Assembly: GCF_000971985.1 (NCBI RefSeq)
Contig: NZ_LAQQ01000001.1
Location: 1,240,001-1,304,000, forward strand
Direction of reading: 5' to 3'
DNA from: Paenibacillus dauci
GTDB lineage: Bacteria > Bacillota > Bacilli > Paenibacillales > Paenibacillaceae
Length of the DNA: 64,000 bases
Position 1 is the first letter of the stretch; the number at the start of each line of letters is the position of its first letter. The notes beneath the pieces were generated by a model that had not been told where the DNA came from, did not search any database, and saw nothing but the letters and a program-made list of their open reading frames with translations. The position numbers and the translations under genes are program-made. Shown piece by piece: positions 54,682-63,830 of this stretch.

Positions 54682-55056
54682 ATGAAATATTGTTCTATTG
54701 GCGAAGCAGCTGCTTATTTTGACATACCAGAATCTACACTTCGATATTACGAGAAAAAAGGATTACTACCGCTTATAGAGCGAGATGCTGCCGGAAGACG
54801 ATTGTTCTCGGAGGAACAGATGACCTTGCTCAAAATCGTTCTCCATCTCAAACACACCCATATGCCTATCCGTACGATTAGACAGTATGTAGATTGGGTT
54901 ATTGAAGGAGACCATACCACCGGATTACGGCTGGAGATGATGCAAAAGCACAAACAGGCAGTATTGAGTGAGATCTCTGTCATGAACGATGCTCTTACAG
55001 GGATCGACTCCAAAATTTCCCGTTATCTGAATCGTATGGAACACCAAAACATCTAG
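54682..55056 (+). CDS. MerR-family transcriptional regulator
   Basis: 124 residues. The winged helix-turn-helix YCSIGEAAAYFDIPESTLRY and YEKKGLLP occupies the N-terminus, and a coiled-coil dimerisation helix follows. The C-terminal ligand domain is short, with no metal-binding Cys pair, so it likely responds to an organic compound. TGGAGG precedes the ATG. Its own promoter has the MerR layout, and the SDR gene follows after 15 bases. Confidence 0.92.
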   Translation: MKYCSIGEAAAYFDIPESTLRYYEKKGLLPLIERDAAGRRLFSEEQMTLLKIVLHLKHTHMPIRTIRQYVDWVIEGDHTTGLRLEMMQKHKQAVLSEISVMNDALTGIDSKISRYLNRMEHQNI

Positions 55057-55071
55057 AAAAGAGGAATCGGC

Positions 55072-55833
55072 ATGCAGCTTACTGGAAATACTATACTGAT
55101 TACCGGCGGTAGTGCCGGTATTGGACTCGCTTTTGCTGAACGCTTTTTGCAACTCGGTAATACTGTAATTATCTGTGGAAGACGTGAAGAAGCGCTTCGT
55201 AATGCTCAGACTAAATATCCGAATCTGATTACCCGGGTGAGCAATCTGGATAATGAATCCGAACGTATTGCTTTATTTGACTGGGTGACAACCCAGTATC
55301 CAGATGTCAATGTACTGGTTAACAATGCCGGGATTCAGCAACGTTTTAATGTACTGACTGCAGATGCCCGGAACCATTGGAGTGACTTTAACAGAGAGAT
55401 CACGACTAATATGGAAGCTCCGATCCATCTGGCGATGCTGTTTGCACCATTTTTGGCAGCACAGGATAAGGCCGCAATTCTCAATGTTACTTCCGGGTTG
55501 GCATTTACACCTTTTGCAATTGCTCCGATCTATTCCGCTACCAAAGCAGCACTGCATTCGTTTACCATGAGTCTGAGACATCAGCTGGGAGACACAGCTG
55601 TGGAAGTGATCGAGATCGCACCACCAGCAGTGAATACCGACCTGGGCGGCGCGGGGCTGCATACGCATGGTGAACCACTGGATGCTTTTGCAAATGGAAT
55701 TTTTGCAGGACTCAAAGAAGGACTGGCTGAAATTGGATATGGCAGTTCTGCAGAGCGTCTGCGCATGTCGAGGGATGATATTGATACCTATACTGAAAAG
55801 ATGTACCAGGCCAGCAAGAATATGATTGAATAG
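55072..55833 (+). CDS. Short-chain dehydrogenase/reductase (DltE-like)
   Basis: 253 residues. TGGSAGIGLAFAERF, NNAGIQQ, a Ser in NVTSGLAF and YSATKAAL are the SDR hallmarks. The composition resembles the DltE/YxxK group, whose physiological substrate is not firmly known. Second gene of the MerR operon. Terminator at 55857. Confidence 0.9.
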   Translation: MQLTGNTILITGGSAGIGLAFAERFLQLGNTVIICGRREEALRNAQTKYPNLITRVSNLDNESERIALFDWVTTQYPDVNVLVNNAGIQQRFNVLTADARNHWSDFNREITTNMEAPIHLAMLFAPFLAAQDKAAILNVTSGLAFTPFAIAPIYSATKAALHSFTMSLRHQLGDTAVEVIEIAPPAVNTDLGGAGLHTHGEPLDAFANGIFAGLKEGLAEIGYGSSAERLRMSRDDIDTYTEKMYQASKNMIE

Positions 55834-55856
55834 CAAGAAGCGCAGGATATGAAATA

Positions 55857-55886
55857 AAACTCGCCTGAGTAAAGGCGAGTTTTTTA
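55857..55886 (+). terminator. Intrinsic terminator after SDR
   Basis: AAACTCGCC / GGCGAGTTT stem with an 8-base loop and six T. Confidence 0.92.
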
Positions 55887-56016
55887 CTTTATATTATTTT
55901 GTGATTATTACTAATTCATATTGCACGAATACGTAACATTTTCAGAATATTATTCGTCTATCCATTGTGCCGATCAAAGGCGGCCCAATTTTCAAACGAT
56001 AAAGGAGACTCTACTT

Positions 56017-56748
56017 ATGAAAAAACGTTCTGCCCTTCTTTGCACTTTAACCATCGCGCTAGCTCTCGGTGGAACAATAGCTTCCCCTATTGCTTCCACA
56101 ACACATGCGGCTGCAGCCAAACAATCTCTGACTTTTGTAGGTGGTGGCTCCTATTACGGACAGGTCGAAAATGGGAAAGCCCATGGCAAGGGCACAGTCA
56201 AATGGCCTAATGGCAAAACCTATTCCGGCAGATTTGCAAATGGCTTGCGCTCGGGGACAGGGAAATACATAAACGAGTACAGCGATTCTGATTACCGCTA
56301 TAAAGTCGTATATAACGGTTCCTGGAACAATGATCGGATGAATGGTGATGGTACTTTAACGGAACAACGTTTTCTGGAAAAAGATCATATGGTCTCGAAC
56401 CAAATCCAGACTGGCACATTTAAGAACAATGCGCTGCTGTCCGGCTATAGTGTTACACGTGCCGAAGCCGATCCGGAATACAGCTTCACTTATCAGACTA
56501 ATAACATGACGCTGAATGTATTGGAGAATCAGGGGAATCTGCTCCCACTCTGGAAAAAAGGTAGCCTGTTCAGTGTAACGTACAAAAAGGGGACTACGTC
56601 ACACAGCTATTCCCTATTCCCTGAAGAATCCGCCAAAAAAGAACGTGAACGTCAGGCATCGATCAAATACCTGAAAAGTATCACTACACAGGTAACGCCG
56701 CATTTGCAAAAGTTTGAGCAGCTGTCCAAACAGCTCTCTCTGAAATAA
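56017..56748 (+). CDS. Secreted MORN-repeat protein
   Basis: 243 residues from the ATG at 56017 (AAAGGAGA upstream); a 32-codon upstream extension lacks a ribosome binding site. The signal peptide ends near THAAAA. At least two MORN repeats follow, YYGQVENGKAHGKGTVKWPN and YSGRFANGLRSGTGKY, with a third weak one at YNGSWNNDRMNGDGTL. A basic, helical C-terminus ends FEQLSKQLSLK. MORN repeats bind lipids or proteins; the role of secreted bacterial ones is unknown. Confidence 0.85.
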   Translation: MKKRSALLCTLTIALALGGTIASPIASTTHAAAAKQSLTFVGGGSYYGQVENGKAHGKGTVKWPNGKTYSGRFANGLRSGTGKYINEYSDSDYRYKVVYNGSWNNDRMNGDGTLTEQRFLEKDHMVSNQIQTGTFKNNALLSGYSVTRAEADPEYSFTYQTNNMTLNVLENQGNLLPLWKKGSLFSVTYKKGTTSHSYSLFPEESAKKERERQASIKYLKSITTQVTPHLQKFEQLSKQLSLK

Positions 56749-56813
56749 AGCTTAGATCTTTGTAACTGGAAGTAGACTTTGCAAATATGGATGGTTATGA
56801 TGCACTAGTTGGA

Positions 56814-56855
56814 AAAGGCAGCCGAATGTATTCGCATTCCGGCTGCCTTTTTTTG
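56814..56855 (+). terminator. Intrinsic terminator after MORN protein
   Basis: Stem AAAGGCAGCCG / CGGCTGCCTTT with the inner pair GAATG / CATTC, then seven T. Confidence 0.92.
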
Positions 56856-56908
56856 TTTCTATTTTTGAAATAGCTTTATACTTTACTCTGTTTATGATGA
56901 ATGTCCTA

Positions 56909-57409
56909 TTAGCGATCCTCATCATAAGTATCTTGCTTTATCAACTGTTGTAATGCTTTTTCATTGATTCCTTGCTGAACGAATTGGAAGCTTCTACCTG
57001 TCATTCGCTGTGTACGATCTATGATCTGTCCCAGATGGTAGCCTGTATGCTCTACCAGATGATAGATATCATACATATTCACAGCTGCCGTCTGATGAAT
57101 GACTTGTTCGAACTATCTGAATGTACTCTCTAGTAGTGCCAGCAGCTCACTTTTACTGATATTCAGATCGGTAAACGTCGACTCGATACCAGTCTCATAT
57201 CGAATCTCTGGGGTCAACATTCTCTGAGTATTACGCCTGATATGCTCTACGATATGTACCACAATTCCACCTATGCTATTAGCTGCTCCGGCTTCTCGGC
57301 TCCATAGCTGGTCTTCTTCCAGGGAATTGAGAGCAGTACATAGCTTTGGGTAATAGTGATTGACCATCCGGTGCTTGGAGATAATTTCAAATTCCAATAA
57401 TGGGTTCAT
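56909..57409 (-). pseudogene. DinB-like protein gene with one amber codon
   Basis: From the ATG at 57409 the frame reads through IVVHIVEHIRRNTQRML to ESTFR, meets TAG at 57115-57113, and then continues in the same frame FEQVIHQTAAVNMYDIYHLV-EHTGYHLGQII to a TAA at 56909. Without the amber codon it would be a 166-residue DinB-like protein with the His-containing HIVEH and EHTGYH motifs of this metal-binding four-helix family. TGG to TAG is the simplest change. The rest is well preserved, so the lesion is recent or a sequencing error. Confidence 0.8.
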
Positions 57410-57475
57410 CTACACTCGCTCCATCCCAAGCTGTAAACTAATACGTTTTTCTATGGAATAACTCCCAATTGCCGA

Positions 57476-58132
57476 TTAATCGATCTTTATGGGCTGTAGC
57501 AACTGCTCTATATCATGCTGTTTGAATAACTTCTGCAACTCTTCGCTTGTTACTCTCACAAACTCTTCTACTCTTTCCAACGTAAAATAAATCGGAACAA
57601 TATGTGGCTCATTCGCAGCATCATTCAACCACTCGATCTTCATATCACGATACTTGGTTACTTCGGAGGCTGTTACCAGAGGCTCTACCGCATAACCCTC
57701 TGCTTGCAAAAGCATAGACACTGGGTCATCCCTTTGCTCCTGCACTATCCGCTGCAGTTCAAATTCAAGCTGTGCCGCCTCCTGATGATAGGAGTGCCGT
57801 ATATCCTCACCGTGATACTGTTCTTTGTACTCTGCATACAGATTGTGCGTCCATTTCATATCGGTATAGATATGCGTAAAGTAACCTACAATATAGTCTT
57901 TCCATTCTACCTGAGGGCGCTCATCAAGATAGGACTGCAGCGTCTGCATAATCAATGCTGGACTGGCAAGCTGATCATTCTGTACCAGATGTGTGCGACC
58001 TTTCTCTTCTCGGGTGGTCTGTCCTCTTGCATGCAGTGAATCCGGTGCAATGCTGCCAAGCAGTAGATGAGGTGTAGGCTTACCGGAATATAACTGATAG
58101 GATACGGCAAAATGAACCATTGGCCATGGCAT
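57476..58132 (-). CDS. Zinc-dependent phospholipase C-like protein
   Basis: 218 residues. N-terminal MPWPMVHFAVSYQLY, GSIAPDSLHARGQTT and, further on, YFTHIYTDMKWT supply the His and Asp residues expected for the zinc-dependent phospholipase C/S1-P1 nuclease-like fold. There is no signal peptide, unlike secreted phospholipases, so a cytosolic hydrolase of unknown substrate is more likely. The gene is intact although its neighbours are damaged. Confidence 0.75.
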   Translation of the reverse strand: MPWPMVHFAVSYQLYSGKPTPHLLLGSIAPDSLHARGQTTREEKGRTHLVQNDQLASPALIMQTLQSYLDERPQVEWKDYIVGYFTHIYTDMKWTHNLYAEYKEQYHGEDIRHSYHQEAAQLEFELQRIVQEQRDDPVSMLLQAEGYAVEPLVTASEVTKYRDMKIEWLNDAANEPHIVPIYFTLERVEEFVRVTSEELQKLFKQHDIEQLLQPIKID

Positions 58133-58184
58133 ATGTATTCCTCCTGTAATTGAGTAATGGATATAAACCGAATAATGCGTTTCT

Positions 58185-58745
58185 CTATCCTTCTATCAGT
58201 TGACTCCAGAATGTTATGTATTTTATTTTAGCGTCATCCAATTCGCTCTGCGCTTTAAGTCTATATTCGATTTTAAAATACTCTTCCAAATTACTTCCGT
58301 AGTAGATAATATCCGTCTGATGCACAGATAATACCGGATTCCCCACTTCTGCCGGAGTCGACGGAATATACCGATGTCCATAAACAGGGATCAATGGAGG
58401 AACTTTTAAATACTCTTGGCAGGCTATTTTTTGGGCTTCCTTCAGATTATTCGGTCTTGTTCCCCAAGAATGATGCCAAAACTGGTTATGCTCAATATCA
58501 AATAATATTCCTTCCAAGGGTGCATCCAGTTGTCTGCGAATATCAGCTATCGTAGATTTAGAGAAATCCCGCCAAATAGGAAACGAACGACCTATAGGTA
58601 GCATATATTGCAGCAATTCCTGTAAATCTGGCGGGAATTGAATATTATAGATACTTTCTATCTGACTAACTTCTTTATCAGACAGGCCGGGTGCCAGAGT
58701 GATTTGATGATCCCGAAGTAGTTGGTATATGGCTTTTGTATTCAT
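58185..58745 (-). CDS. SMI1/KNR4 (SUKH) family protein
   Basis: 186 residues from the ATG at 58745 with GGGAGGG just upstream; a 24-codon extension has no ribosome binding site. SUKH-fold features: LSDKEVSQIESIYNIQFPPD followed by LQELLQYMLPIG, and the late WHHSWGTRP block. Such proteins often serve as immunity proteins against polymorphic toxins, though many solitary members have no known role. No toxin gene is nearby. Confidence 0.85.
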   Translation of the reverse strand: MNTKAIYQLLRDHQITLAPGLSDKEVSQIESIYNIQFPPDLQELLQYMLPIGRSFPIWRDFSKSTIADIRRQLDAPLEGILFDIEHNQFWHHSWGTRPNNLKEAQKIACQEYLKVPPLIPVYGHRYIPSTPAEVGNPVLSVHQTDIIYYGSNLEEYFKIEYRLKAQSELDDAKIKYITFWSQLIEG

Positions 58746-58770
58746 TTTCCCTCCCGATCCCTTCCAAATG

Positions 58771-59280
58771 TCACTCTGAAGCGTACTTATAGGTATCGTC
58801 GATTCGGATATATCCATTTATTTGTTCCAGTCTTCTTTGAAATATACCGGATTTGTTATAATAATTGCCTTCCGCCGTAATAATATATTCTCCTTCTCTT
58901 CTCACTACAATTCCAATATGATCATTCGGTCCATTCTCTACAACATTATCAAATACAATAAGATCTCCTCGTGCCGGTACAAAAGACCTTTCGCTGATCG
59001 GATGATAGAACCCATATAGCTGCCCCCATTCCATCCATGCTTCTACCCAGGCAAAGTTGCGCGTAACAGGTGCTGCATATCGGACAGGCAGCTTAATACC
59101 AGCTTCTATACAGCAGTGATAGACAAACGCAGCACATCAATCAAAACCTATATGGGGATCTTCTCTGGGAAAGTACCTAAGAATCGGCTCCAGATCCGGC
59201 CCATATTTATGTTCGTTTCCTATTAAAGGCTTTGAAGCTAATTGTTCAGCAACGGCAGCCAAAGTCTCTCTTCTGCTCAT
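58771..59280 (-). pseudogene. CHAP/NlpC-like amidase gene with one opal codon
   Basis: From the ATG at 59280 the frame gives MSRRETLAAVAEQLASKPLI and on to DPHIGFD, meets TGA at 59139-59137, then continues in frame CAAFVYHCCIEAGIKLPVRY up to SERSFVPARGDLIVFDN, DHIGIVVR and a stop at 58771. Related enzymes read WCAAFVYHC here, so TGG to TGA is the likely lesion. The Cys and His of a papain-like amidase are both present downstream. Restored length about 169 residues, with no signal peptide. Confidence 0.8.
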
Positions 59281-59314
59281 CATATTCCCCTTCTCCGGAT
59301 ATAACATTCGCTTG

Positions 59315-59971
59315 TTATTCGTCTCTGTTATGACTATGCGCCTGATTAGTTCGAAGCCAATCCACCATAAAGTCAAACAATTCCATCGAATACCGATGAT
59401 CATTGTTACAACCAGGCAGTTCCTGCTGAATCTTCTCTATATTACTCTCAATATCTACCGAATTCACAAAACATACCAGCCCTGGACAAAACGTATTCAA
59501 AGCCTGAAAATATCGTTTTTGTGGTTCGATAAATTTCAGGTTTAATTCAAAGCCTCTTCTTAACCGTGTAGCATCATTAGCCTTTCTTTCCCGAAGATTC
59601 TGCTCTTCGGTATGGAGAATAAAATACTTGTCAGGAAACCCAATTTTCTGCCGGCTTATAAACGGTCTATAAAATCGCTCCACAAATTCGAGACTCTGTC
59701 CATCGAACAACGTAAAATCAAATGACCAGTTATACCAGAAGGGCTGAAACAAATCGATATCGATAATCACCTGTGTAGTTGGTTCTTGCCTGGTGGCCAT
59801 ATTCCACCGATCTACCTGTCGTTCAAAAAACCATTTGGGATAGATGGGCTCCGGCTTTTCCCAACAGGCAGCGACTTCGGGAATATGAAGAGCGTTGTTG
59901 CGAATCGCAAGCGTAGCTGAAGTGGTTGTCTTTCCTGCTGCACTTGCTCCTTCTATACTGATAATGGTCAC
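59315..59971 (-). CDS. P-loop nucleotide kinase-like protein
   Basis: 218 residues with a GTG start at 59971 (AAAGGACGAGCAGGAA upstream). Walker A GASAAGKTTTS at about 8-18. The lid-like region has RERKANDATRLRRGFEL. It resembles dNMP kinase-like and AAA domain proteins; the substrate is unknown. The first ~107 codons and the promoter region are duplicated at 61515-61879, where they belong to a chimeric pseudogene. Confidence 0.8.
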   Translation of the reverse strand: MTIISIEGASAAGKTTTSATLAIRNNALHIPEVAACWEKPEPIYPKWFFERQVDRWNMATRQEPTTQVIIDIDLFQPFWYNWSFDFTLFDGQSLEFVERFYRPFISRQKIGFPDKYFILHTEEQNLRERKANDATRLRRGFELNLKFIEPQKRYFQALNTFCPGLVCFVNSVDIESNIEKIQQELPGCNNDHRYSMELFDFMVDWLRTNQAHSHNRDE

Positions 59972-60015
59972 TTCCTGCTCGTCCTTTCCTGTGTAATATT
60001 ATGCTGCTTTGTCAT
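59651..60015. repeat. 365-bp segment duplicated at 61515-61879 (source copy)
   Basis: Covers the 5' half and upstream region of the kinase gene at 59315. The two copies have the same length with no indels and about eleven mismatches by eye, close to 97% identity. Direct orientation. Confidence 0.9.
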
Positions 60016-60084
60016 CATCCATGCTTTAATAGTAATAGGTTCTAATCTTCTTTATTTTCGTCCAGGTAGTATTCAAAAAAAATT

Positions 60085-60675
60085 TTAGACTCCTAATACT
60101 ATCACTTTACCTTTCTCGTTTACTCCTCTAAATACAAACCCGCCTGCATCGTTTACATTTAGCTCTTTATACGTTGCTGCAAAACCATTTTCCAGATTCA
60201 ATTCCATAAATAAAGTAGATTCTTTCTTTATTTCATGAATATCTGTTGAAATGTTATCATCAATATTATCGTTGCTTATAATCACTTTTTTAATTTCAGG
60301 ATTATTTGATTTGACGGCAAATATAGTATCATATTTATTATCTGAATTTAAATTGGCCGACCATGTTCGCTCGATATCTCCCTCTTTCCCATTTAGAGGT
60401 GATAAGACTTGTAACATGGATACATTCGATACATGGTAGAGAAATCCCCATTTCGATTCCACCAACTTTGCATAGTATCCGTTATCCGTTTTCCATATTA
60501 CCGTTTGATTGTCTGTCTCTTCGTTCTCATAGACCTTTGTGCCATCCTGAAATGGAAAGGAATTCCTGATCGCTGCCTGTTCCACCAGAGAGTAACCAGA
60601 GTTCTTAAACGCATAAACGATTATAAATATAAGAGCTAATAGTACTATTGTTCTTTGTATACCTTTACGATTCAT
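60085..60675 (-). CDS. Membrane-anchored protein of unknown function
   Basis: 196 residues. One N-terminal hydrophobic helix (about 9-24) acts as an anchor or uncleaved signal; the rest is polar, beta-rich and faces outward. I do not recognise the domain. Clean ATG with GGGAG upstream, frame intact. It lies between two kinase-related genes in the damaged cluster. Confidence 0.7.
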   Translation of the reverse strand: MNRKGIQRTIVLLALIFIIVYAFKNSGYSLVEQAAIRNSFPFQDGTKVYENEETDNQTVIWKTDNGYYAKLVESKWGFLYHVSNVSMLQVLSPLNGKEGDIERTWSANLNSDNKYDTIFAVKSNNPEIKKVIISNDNIDDNISTDIHEIKKESTLFMELNLENGFAATYKELNVNDAGGFVFRGVNEKGKVIVLGV

Positions 60676-60715
60676 AAACGCTCCCTTCTCTTGCTAACTA
60701 CATATGATACTTTGT

Positions 60716-61045
60716 CTATTCAGGTACTTCGATATATTCACTCACTCTGGCTTTCAGTATTTCAATCAATTCTTCATCCATAAAACCATAATCATCCTGT
60801 ATATCCAGACAGACTAATGTTTTATCAGCCAACCTATCCGAAAATTTCATCTTTAATCTTCTTGAGTGTTTCTTCTCCATCACAAAAATCAAATCTGACC
60901 AGCCAATATGTCCTTCGGTCACTTTGATTCTTGCACTATCTTCGGTTCCTGCAGACCTTACTTCATAGCCGTTATATCCATCAAAAACTTTCTCTGCTGT
61001 TAAACTGCGCCATTTATTACGGCTGCATATAAAAAGTATCTTCAA
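60716..61045 (-). CDS. Low-molecular-weight protein tyrosine phosphatase-like protein
   Basis: 109 residues, shorter than the usual ~150. The N-terminus MKILFICSRNKWRSLTAE contains the C-x5-R phosphate-binding loop (C-SRNKW-R) in place of the normal N-terminal CxGNxxRS form. The late D(P) general acid is not obvious; LDIQDDYGF may stand in. This short form is common in Bacillota and labelled as a phosphotyrosine phosphatase-like protein; activity is unproven. Confidence 0.75.
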   Translation of the reverse strand: MKILFICSRNKWRSLTAEKVFDGYNGYEVRSAGTEDSARIKVTEGHIGWSDLIFVMEKKHSRRLKMKFSDRLADKTLVCLDIQDDYGFMDEELIEILKARVSEYIEVPE

Positions 61046-61064
61046 GCCCTATTTCATATCCCTT

Positions 61065-61835
61065 CTATCGCTTTCTGGAAATGATTAAATCATGTGCTTC
61101 TTCCTGACCTGGATCTTCAACATCTATCCACTCCAATACGCCGTCTCCGAATAATACGCTACAATATTCTTCTGCCTCTTCCAGATTATCGAACCAATAG
61201 TCGTGTATACAGGGAAGATCTTCCTTCGTATCGTAAGTGAACAGATAGACGTCTTGATCGTTCTCATAGATCATAACTTTCTGTATCTTGCTTTGATCCG
61301 TTATAAAAGCGTATTTTCTCACTAGTTGCTCTCCCATTTCAAGAATGGCTCTTATTTTCTTTTGACACTGATCCATATTGTACTCGGCGTTATCTATTTT
61401 CCACTTGTTCATATCCAACAAATCAAAAATCTCTAGTTCGATATTCTTTCGTTCTTCGAGAGCCTGGATTGCTCCATCCAAACCATGATACTCCTTCGCC
61501 TTGCCTAATCCCTACCGGCTTATAAACAGTCTATAAAATTGCTCCACAAATTCGAGACTCTGTCCATCGAACAACGTAAAATCAAATGATCAGTTATACC
61601 AAAAGGGTTGAAACAAATCGATATCGATAATCACCTGTTTAGTCGGTTCTTGCCTGGTGGCCATATTCCACCGATCTACTTGTCGTTCAAAAAACCATTT
61701 GGGATAGATGGGCTCCGGCTTTTCCCAACAGGCAGCGACTTCGTGAATATGAAGAGCGTTGTTGCGAATCGCAAGCGTAGCTGAAGTGGTTGTCTTTCCT
61801 GCTGCACTTGCTCCTTCTATACTGATAATAGTCAC
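61065..61835 (-). pseudogene. Chimeric kinase pseudogene built from two neighbouring kinase genes
   Basis: The 5' part (61835-61515) nearly equals the kinase gene at 59315, with Walker A GASAAGKTTTS. The 3' part (from 61514) resembles the end of the kinase gene at 62991: GLGKAKEYHGLDGAIQ and EERKNIELEIFDLL. The join is in frame at an Arg-Gln pair that both parents share. Two nonsense codons now break it: TGG to TGA at 61592-61590, and the junction CAG to TAG at 61514-61512. The C-terminal ~138 codons remain open and could in principle be made from an internal TTG, but the protein is probably dead. Confidence 0.8.
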
Positions 61836-61879
61836 TTGCTGCTCGTCCTTTCCTGTGTAATATTATGCTGCTTTGTCAT
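61515..61879. repeat. 365-bp duplicate of 59651-60015
   Basis: Direct repeat of the 5' half of the kinase gene. Its right edge lies in GCTTTGTCAT of both copies; the left edge falls at the chimera junction. Most differences from the source copy are G:C to A:T transitions. Confidence 0.9.
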
Positions 61880-61912
61880 AAGAGCAGACTCTATGAATGA
61901 CAGCAAATAATC

Positions 61913-62251
61913 TTACTCAGCAGCTATTCGATCGCCTCGTGTATTAGGCTGAGAGATCACAAGAAATTCCAGACTGCTGTTCGAATGGTTAAATACCTGA
62001 TGCAGTAACAAAGCTGGTACTTCGATCCCTTCATGTGCACTCAACTGATACTTTGCACCATCTAATTCAATCGTCATTATGCCAGACAGAACAAAGAAAA
62101 ATTGCTCGGCTTTATTGTGGAAATGTCTTGCCTCACAAGTACCTGCAGGCATATGTTCATGGATAATACTTTTATTCGCTTTATCCACTAATCGCCATCC
62201 ATCACAATTTTCGCCCCATTTGTAATGAGGTGCGTTATGTTTGCTGATCAT
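61913..62251 (-). CDS. Cupin domain protein
   Basis: 112 residues if the ATG at 62251 is used (weak AGGCGAG upstream). The frame is open to a TTG at 62302, so the exact start is unsure. Cupin motifs are present: HMPAGTCEARHFHNKAEQFF gives the His-rich first motif and HEGIEVPALLLHQVFNHS the second. Metal-binding small-molecule enzyme or sensor; substrate unknown. Confidence 0.82.
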   Translation of the reverse strand: MISKHNAPHYKWGENCDGWRLVDKANKSIIHEHMPAGTCEARHFHNKAEQFFFVLSGIMTIELDGAKYQLSAHEGIEVPALLLHQVFNHSNSSLEFLVISQPNTRGDRIAAE

Positions 62252-62549
62252 CTGCTCGCCTGCTTTCATCTGATATGTATTTGGATCATGGTCATTTAAC
62301 AAGCTTCACTTTATTTCTTCTTCTTTTAGTATTTCCTTTGCATTCTGGTTTACCACAAACCAGGTTGTTACCTCGCTTTTTATATTAGAATTCTAGGCTT
62401 TGCTTCATTAAATCACATTCACTATGCTTGTTATCTGTTTTCAATTTAAAAACCGTCATTCAATAAATCTCAGATATATGAATTACCGATCATAAAATTG
62501 GGTTCATTTATTATGTTAAAACAGAAGATAATATAGATGATTTTATAAA
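62252..62549. other. AT-rich spacer
   Basis: About 300 bp, AT-rich, holding nothing I can name. Confidence 0.45.
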
Positions 62550-62939
62550 TTATTCAACGTAAAATTCTTCTTTAACCATTCTCATAATGTCTCTCTGAGT
62601 CAATTCAAAACTATGCCAATAATTATTTTGAAAAAGGATTCCTTCGATCTGTGCATTATAAAATTCTACTGAACAAACTCCGTTACCTATAAACTCAGCA
62701 TTTGTTAAATTGGTGTTTTTAAAGCTGCAGGTCTTAATATTACAATCAATAAATTTGGCATTTCTAAAACTTGACCCGGAAAAATCTACCGCCATGCCAC
62801 ATTCTTTAAATACGATATCATCGCATACTTCACCTTTTACTTCTCCAATATCCAACACCTCAATCCGATAAAAGTTTTTCTGTCCTGATCGGATGTATCC
62901 AAGAAATTCATTCACTGTTATTTCTTTATCTTGAAGCAT
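62550..62939 (-). CDS. Pentapeptide-repeat-like protein
   Basis: 129 residues. The middle shows A(D/N)LxX-type five-residue periodicity: VDFSGSSFRNAKFIDCNI, CSFKNTNLTNAEFIGNG, VEFYNAQIEGILF. Such stretches form a right-handed quadrilateral beta-helix. The short length suggests a small scaffold, not a gyrase-mimicking Qnr protein. Function unknown. Confidence 0.75.
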   Translation of the reverse strand: MLQDKEITVNEFLGYIRSGQKNFYRIEVLDIGEVKGEVCDDIVFKECGMAVDFSGSSFRNAKFIDCNIKTCSFKNTNLTNAEFIGNGVCSVEFYNAQIEGILFQNNYWHSFELTQRDIMRMVKEEFYVE

Positions 62940-62990
62940 CTTTACCTACCACCATTCCATCGTTTTTCTCATTCATTTAATCAGTCTTAT

Positions 62991-63830
62991 TTAAATACTT
63001 TTAAGGATTTTTGTTATCTCTTCTTTGCATGTTTTAATATTATACTCAGAATTATCTATCTTTGCCTTGCTTATATCCAACAAATCAAAAATCTCTAGTT
63101 CGATATTCTTTCGTTCTTCGAGAACCTGGATCGTTCCATCCAAACCATGATACCCCTTCGCCTTGCCTAATCCCTGACGGGTATAATAATCAATAAACCC
63201 ATCGGACCATGTTTTCGGTCTTTCTCGTACTGCTTTTCCAAACACAGATCGAATATCCGGTTGATCAATATAGACAAACAACGGATGTAGCGGCTTCATA
63301 AGCTCTCCCAATTGCATCACATAATCAATAACTTCCTGCTTCTGCACATTATATTTCACTGTACCTACGGTAAGCGGGTTCTGCATAAAGCAGCATTCGA
63401 AGACAAATATAGAGTCACTAATTAATGCCTCTCGTTGAAAGCGATCCCATTTATCTGTAATAATTCTCCTATTCTGCTCAAAAGGCAGCTCGTAAATATC
63501 TTTTTGGGATATTTCATCCCACAGCTGATTCAGCTCATCCAATCCCAACTCATTTTTTATTTTTTGGTAAGGAACCAAGAAGTCATTGCCATTCTGAATC
63601 ACTCTACTTTTCAATAATTCCGCGTATTCCTCATATGTAGATAACAGCTGATCTAGTTCCTTCTCTGTATAACAAGCAACACTCTCATAATCCGCAGGAT
63701 GCTCCAGGTGGCCCTCCTGGAATAGTTGAACGTTCATTCCCTGTTCCCTGAGCATATCTGCTATAAGCTGTGAAATGGTGGATTTTCCCGAGCCAGGCAG
63801 TCCTTCGACCATAATCAATTTGGTGTTCAT
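62991..63830 (-). CDS. P-loop nucleotide kinase-like protein
   Basis: 279 residues. Walker A VEGLPGSGKSTISQ at about 8-21. The tail, from YTRQGLGKAKGYHGLDGTIQ on, is repeated in the chimeric pseudogene at 61065. The centre carries an FVFECCFMQNP block typical of this family, which is annotated as thymidylate-kinase-like or hypothetical ATP-binding protein. Substrate unknown. Clean ATG at the 5' end. Confidence 0.8.
   Translation of the reverse strand: MNTKLIMVEGLPGSGKSTISQLIADMLREQGMNVQLFQEGHLEHPADYESVACYTEKELDQLLSTYEEYAELLKSRVIQNGNDFLVPYQKIKNELGLDELNQLWDEISQKDIYELPFEQNRRIITDKWDRFQREALISDSIFVFECCFMQNPLTVGTVKYNVQKQEVIDYVMQLGELMKPLHPLFVYIDQPDIRSVFGKAVRERPKTWSDGFIDYYTRQGLGKAKGYHGLDGTIQVLEERKNIELEIFDLLDISKAKIDNSEYNIKTCKEEITKILKSI

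Noticed and set aside
59137-59403. 88-codon frame with a long N-terminal extension over the kinase gene end
   Set aside because: Only the part from the ATG at 59280 has a ribosome binding site and family similarity; the extension overlaps the neighbouring gene in another frame.
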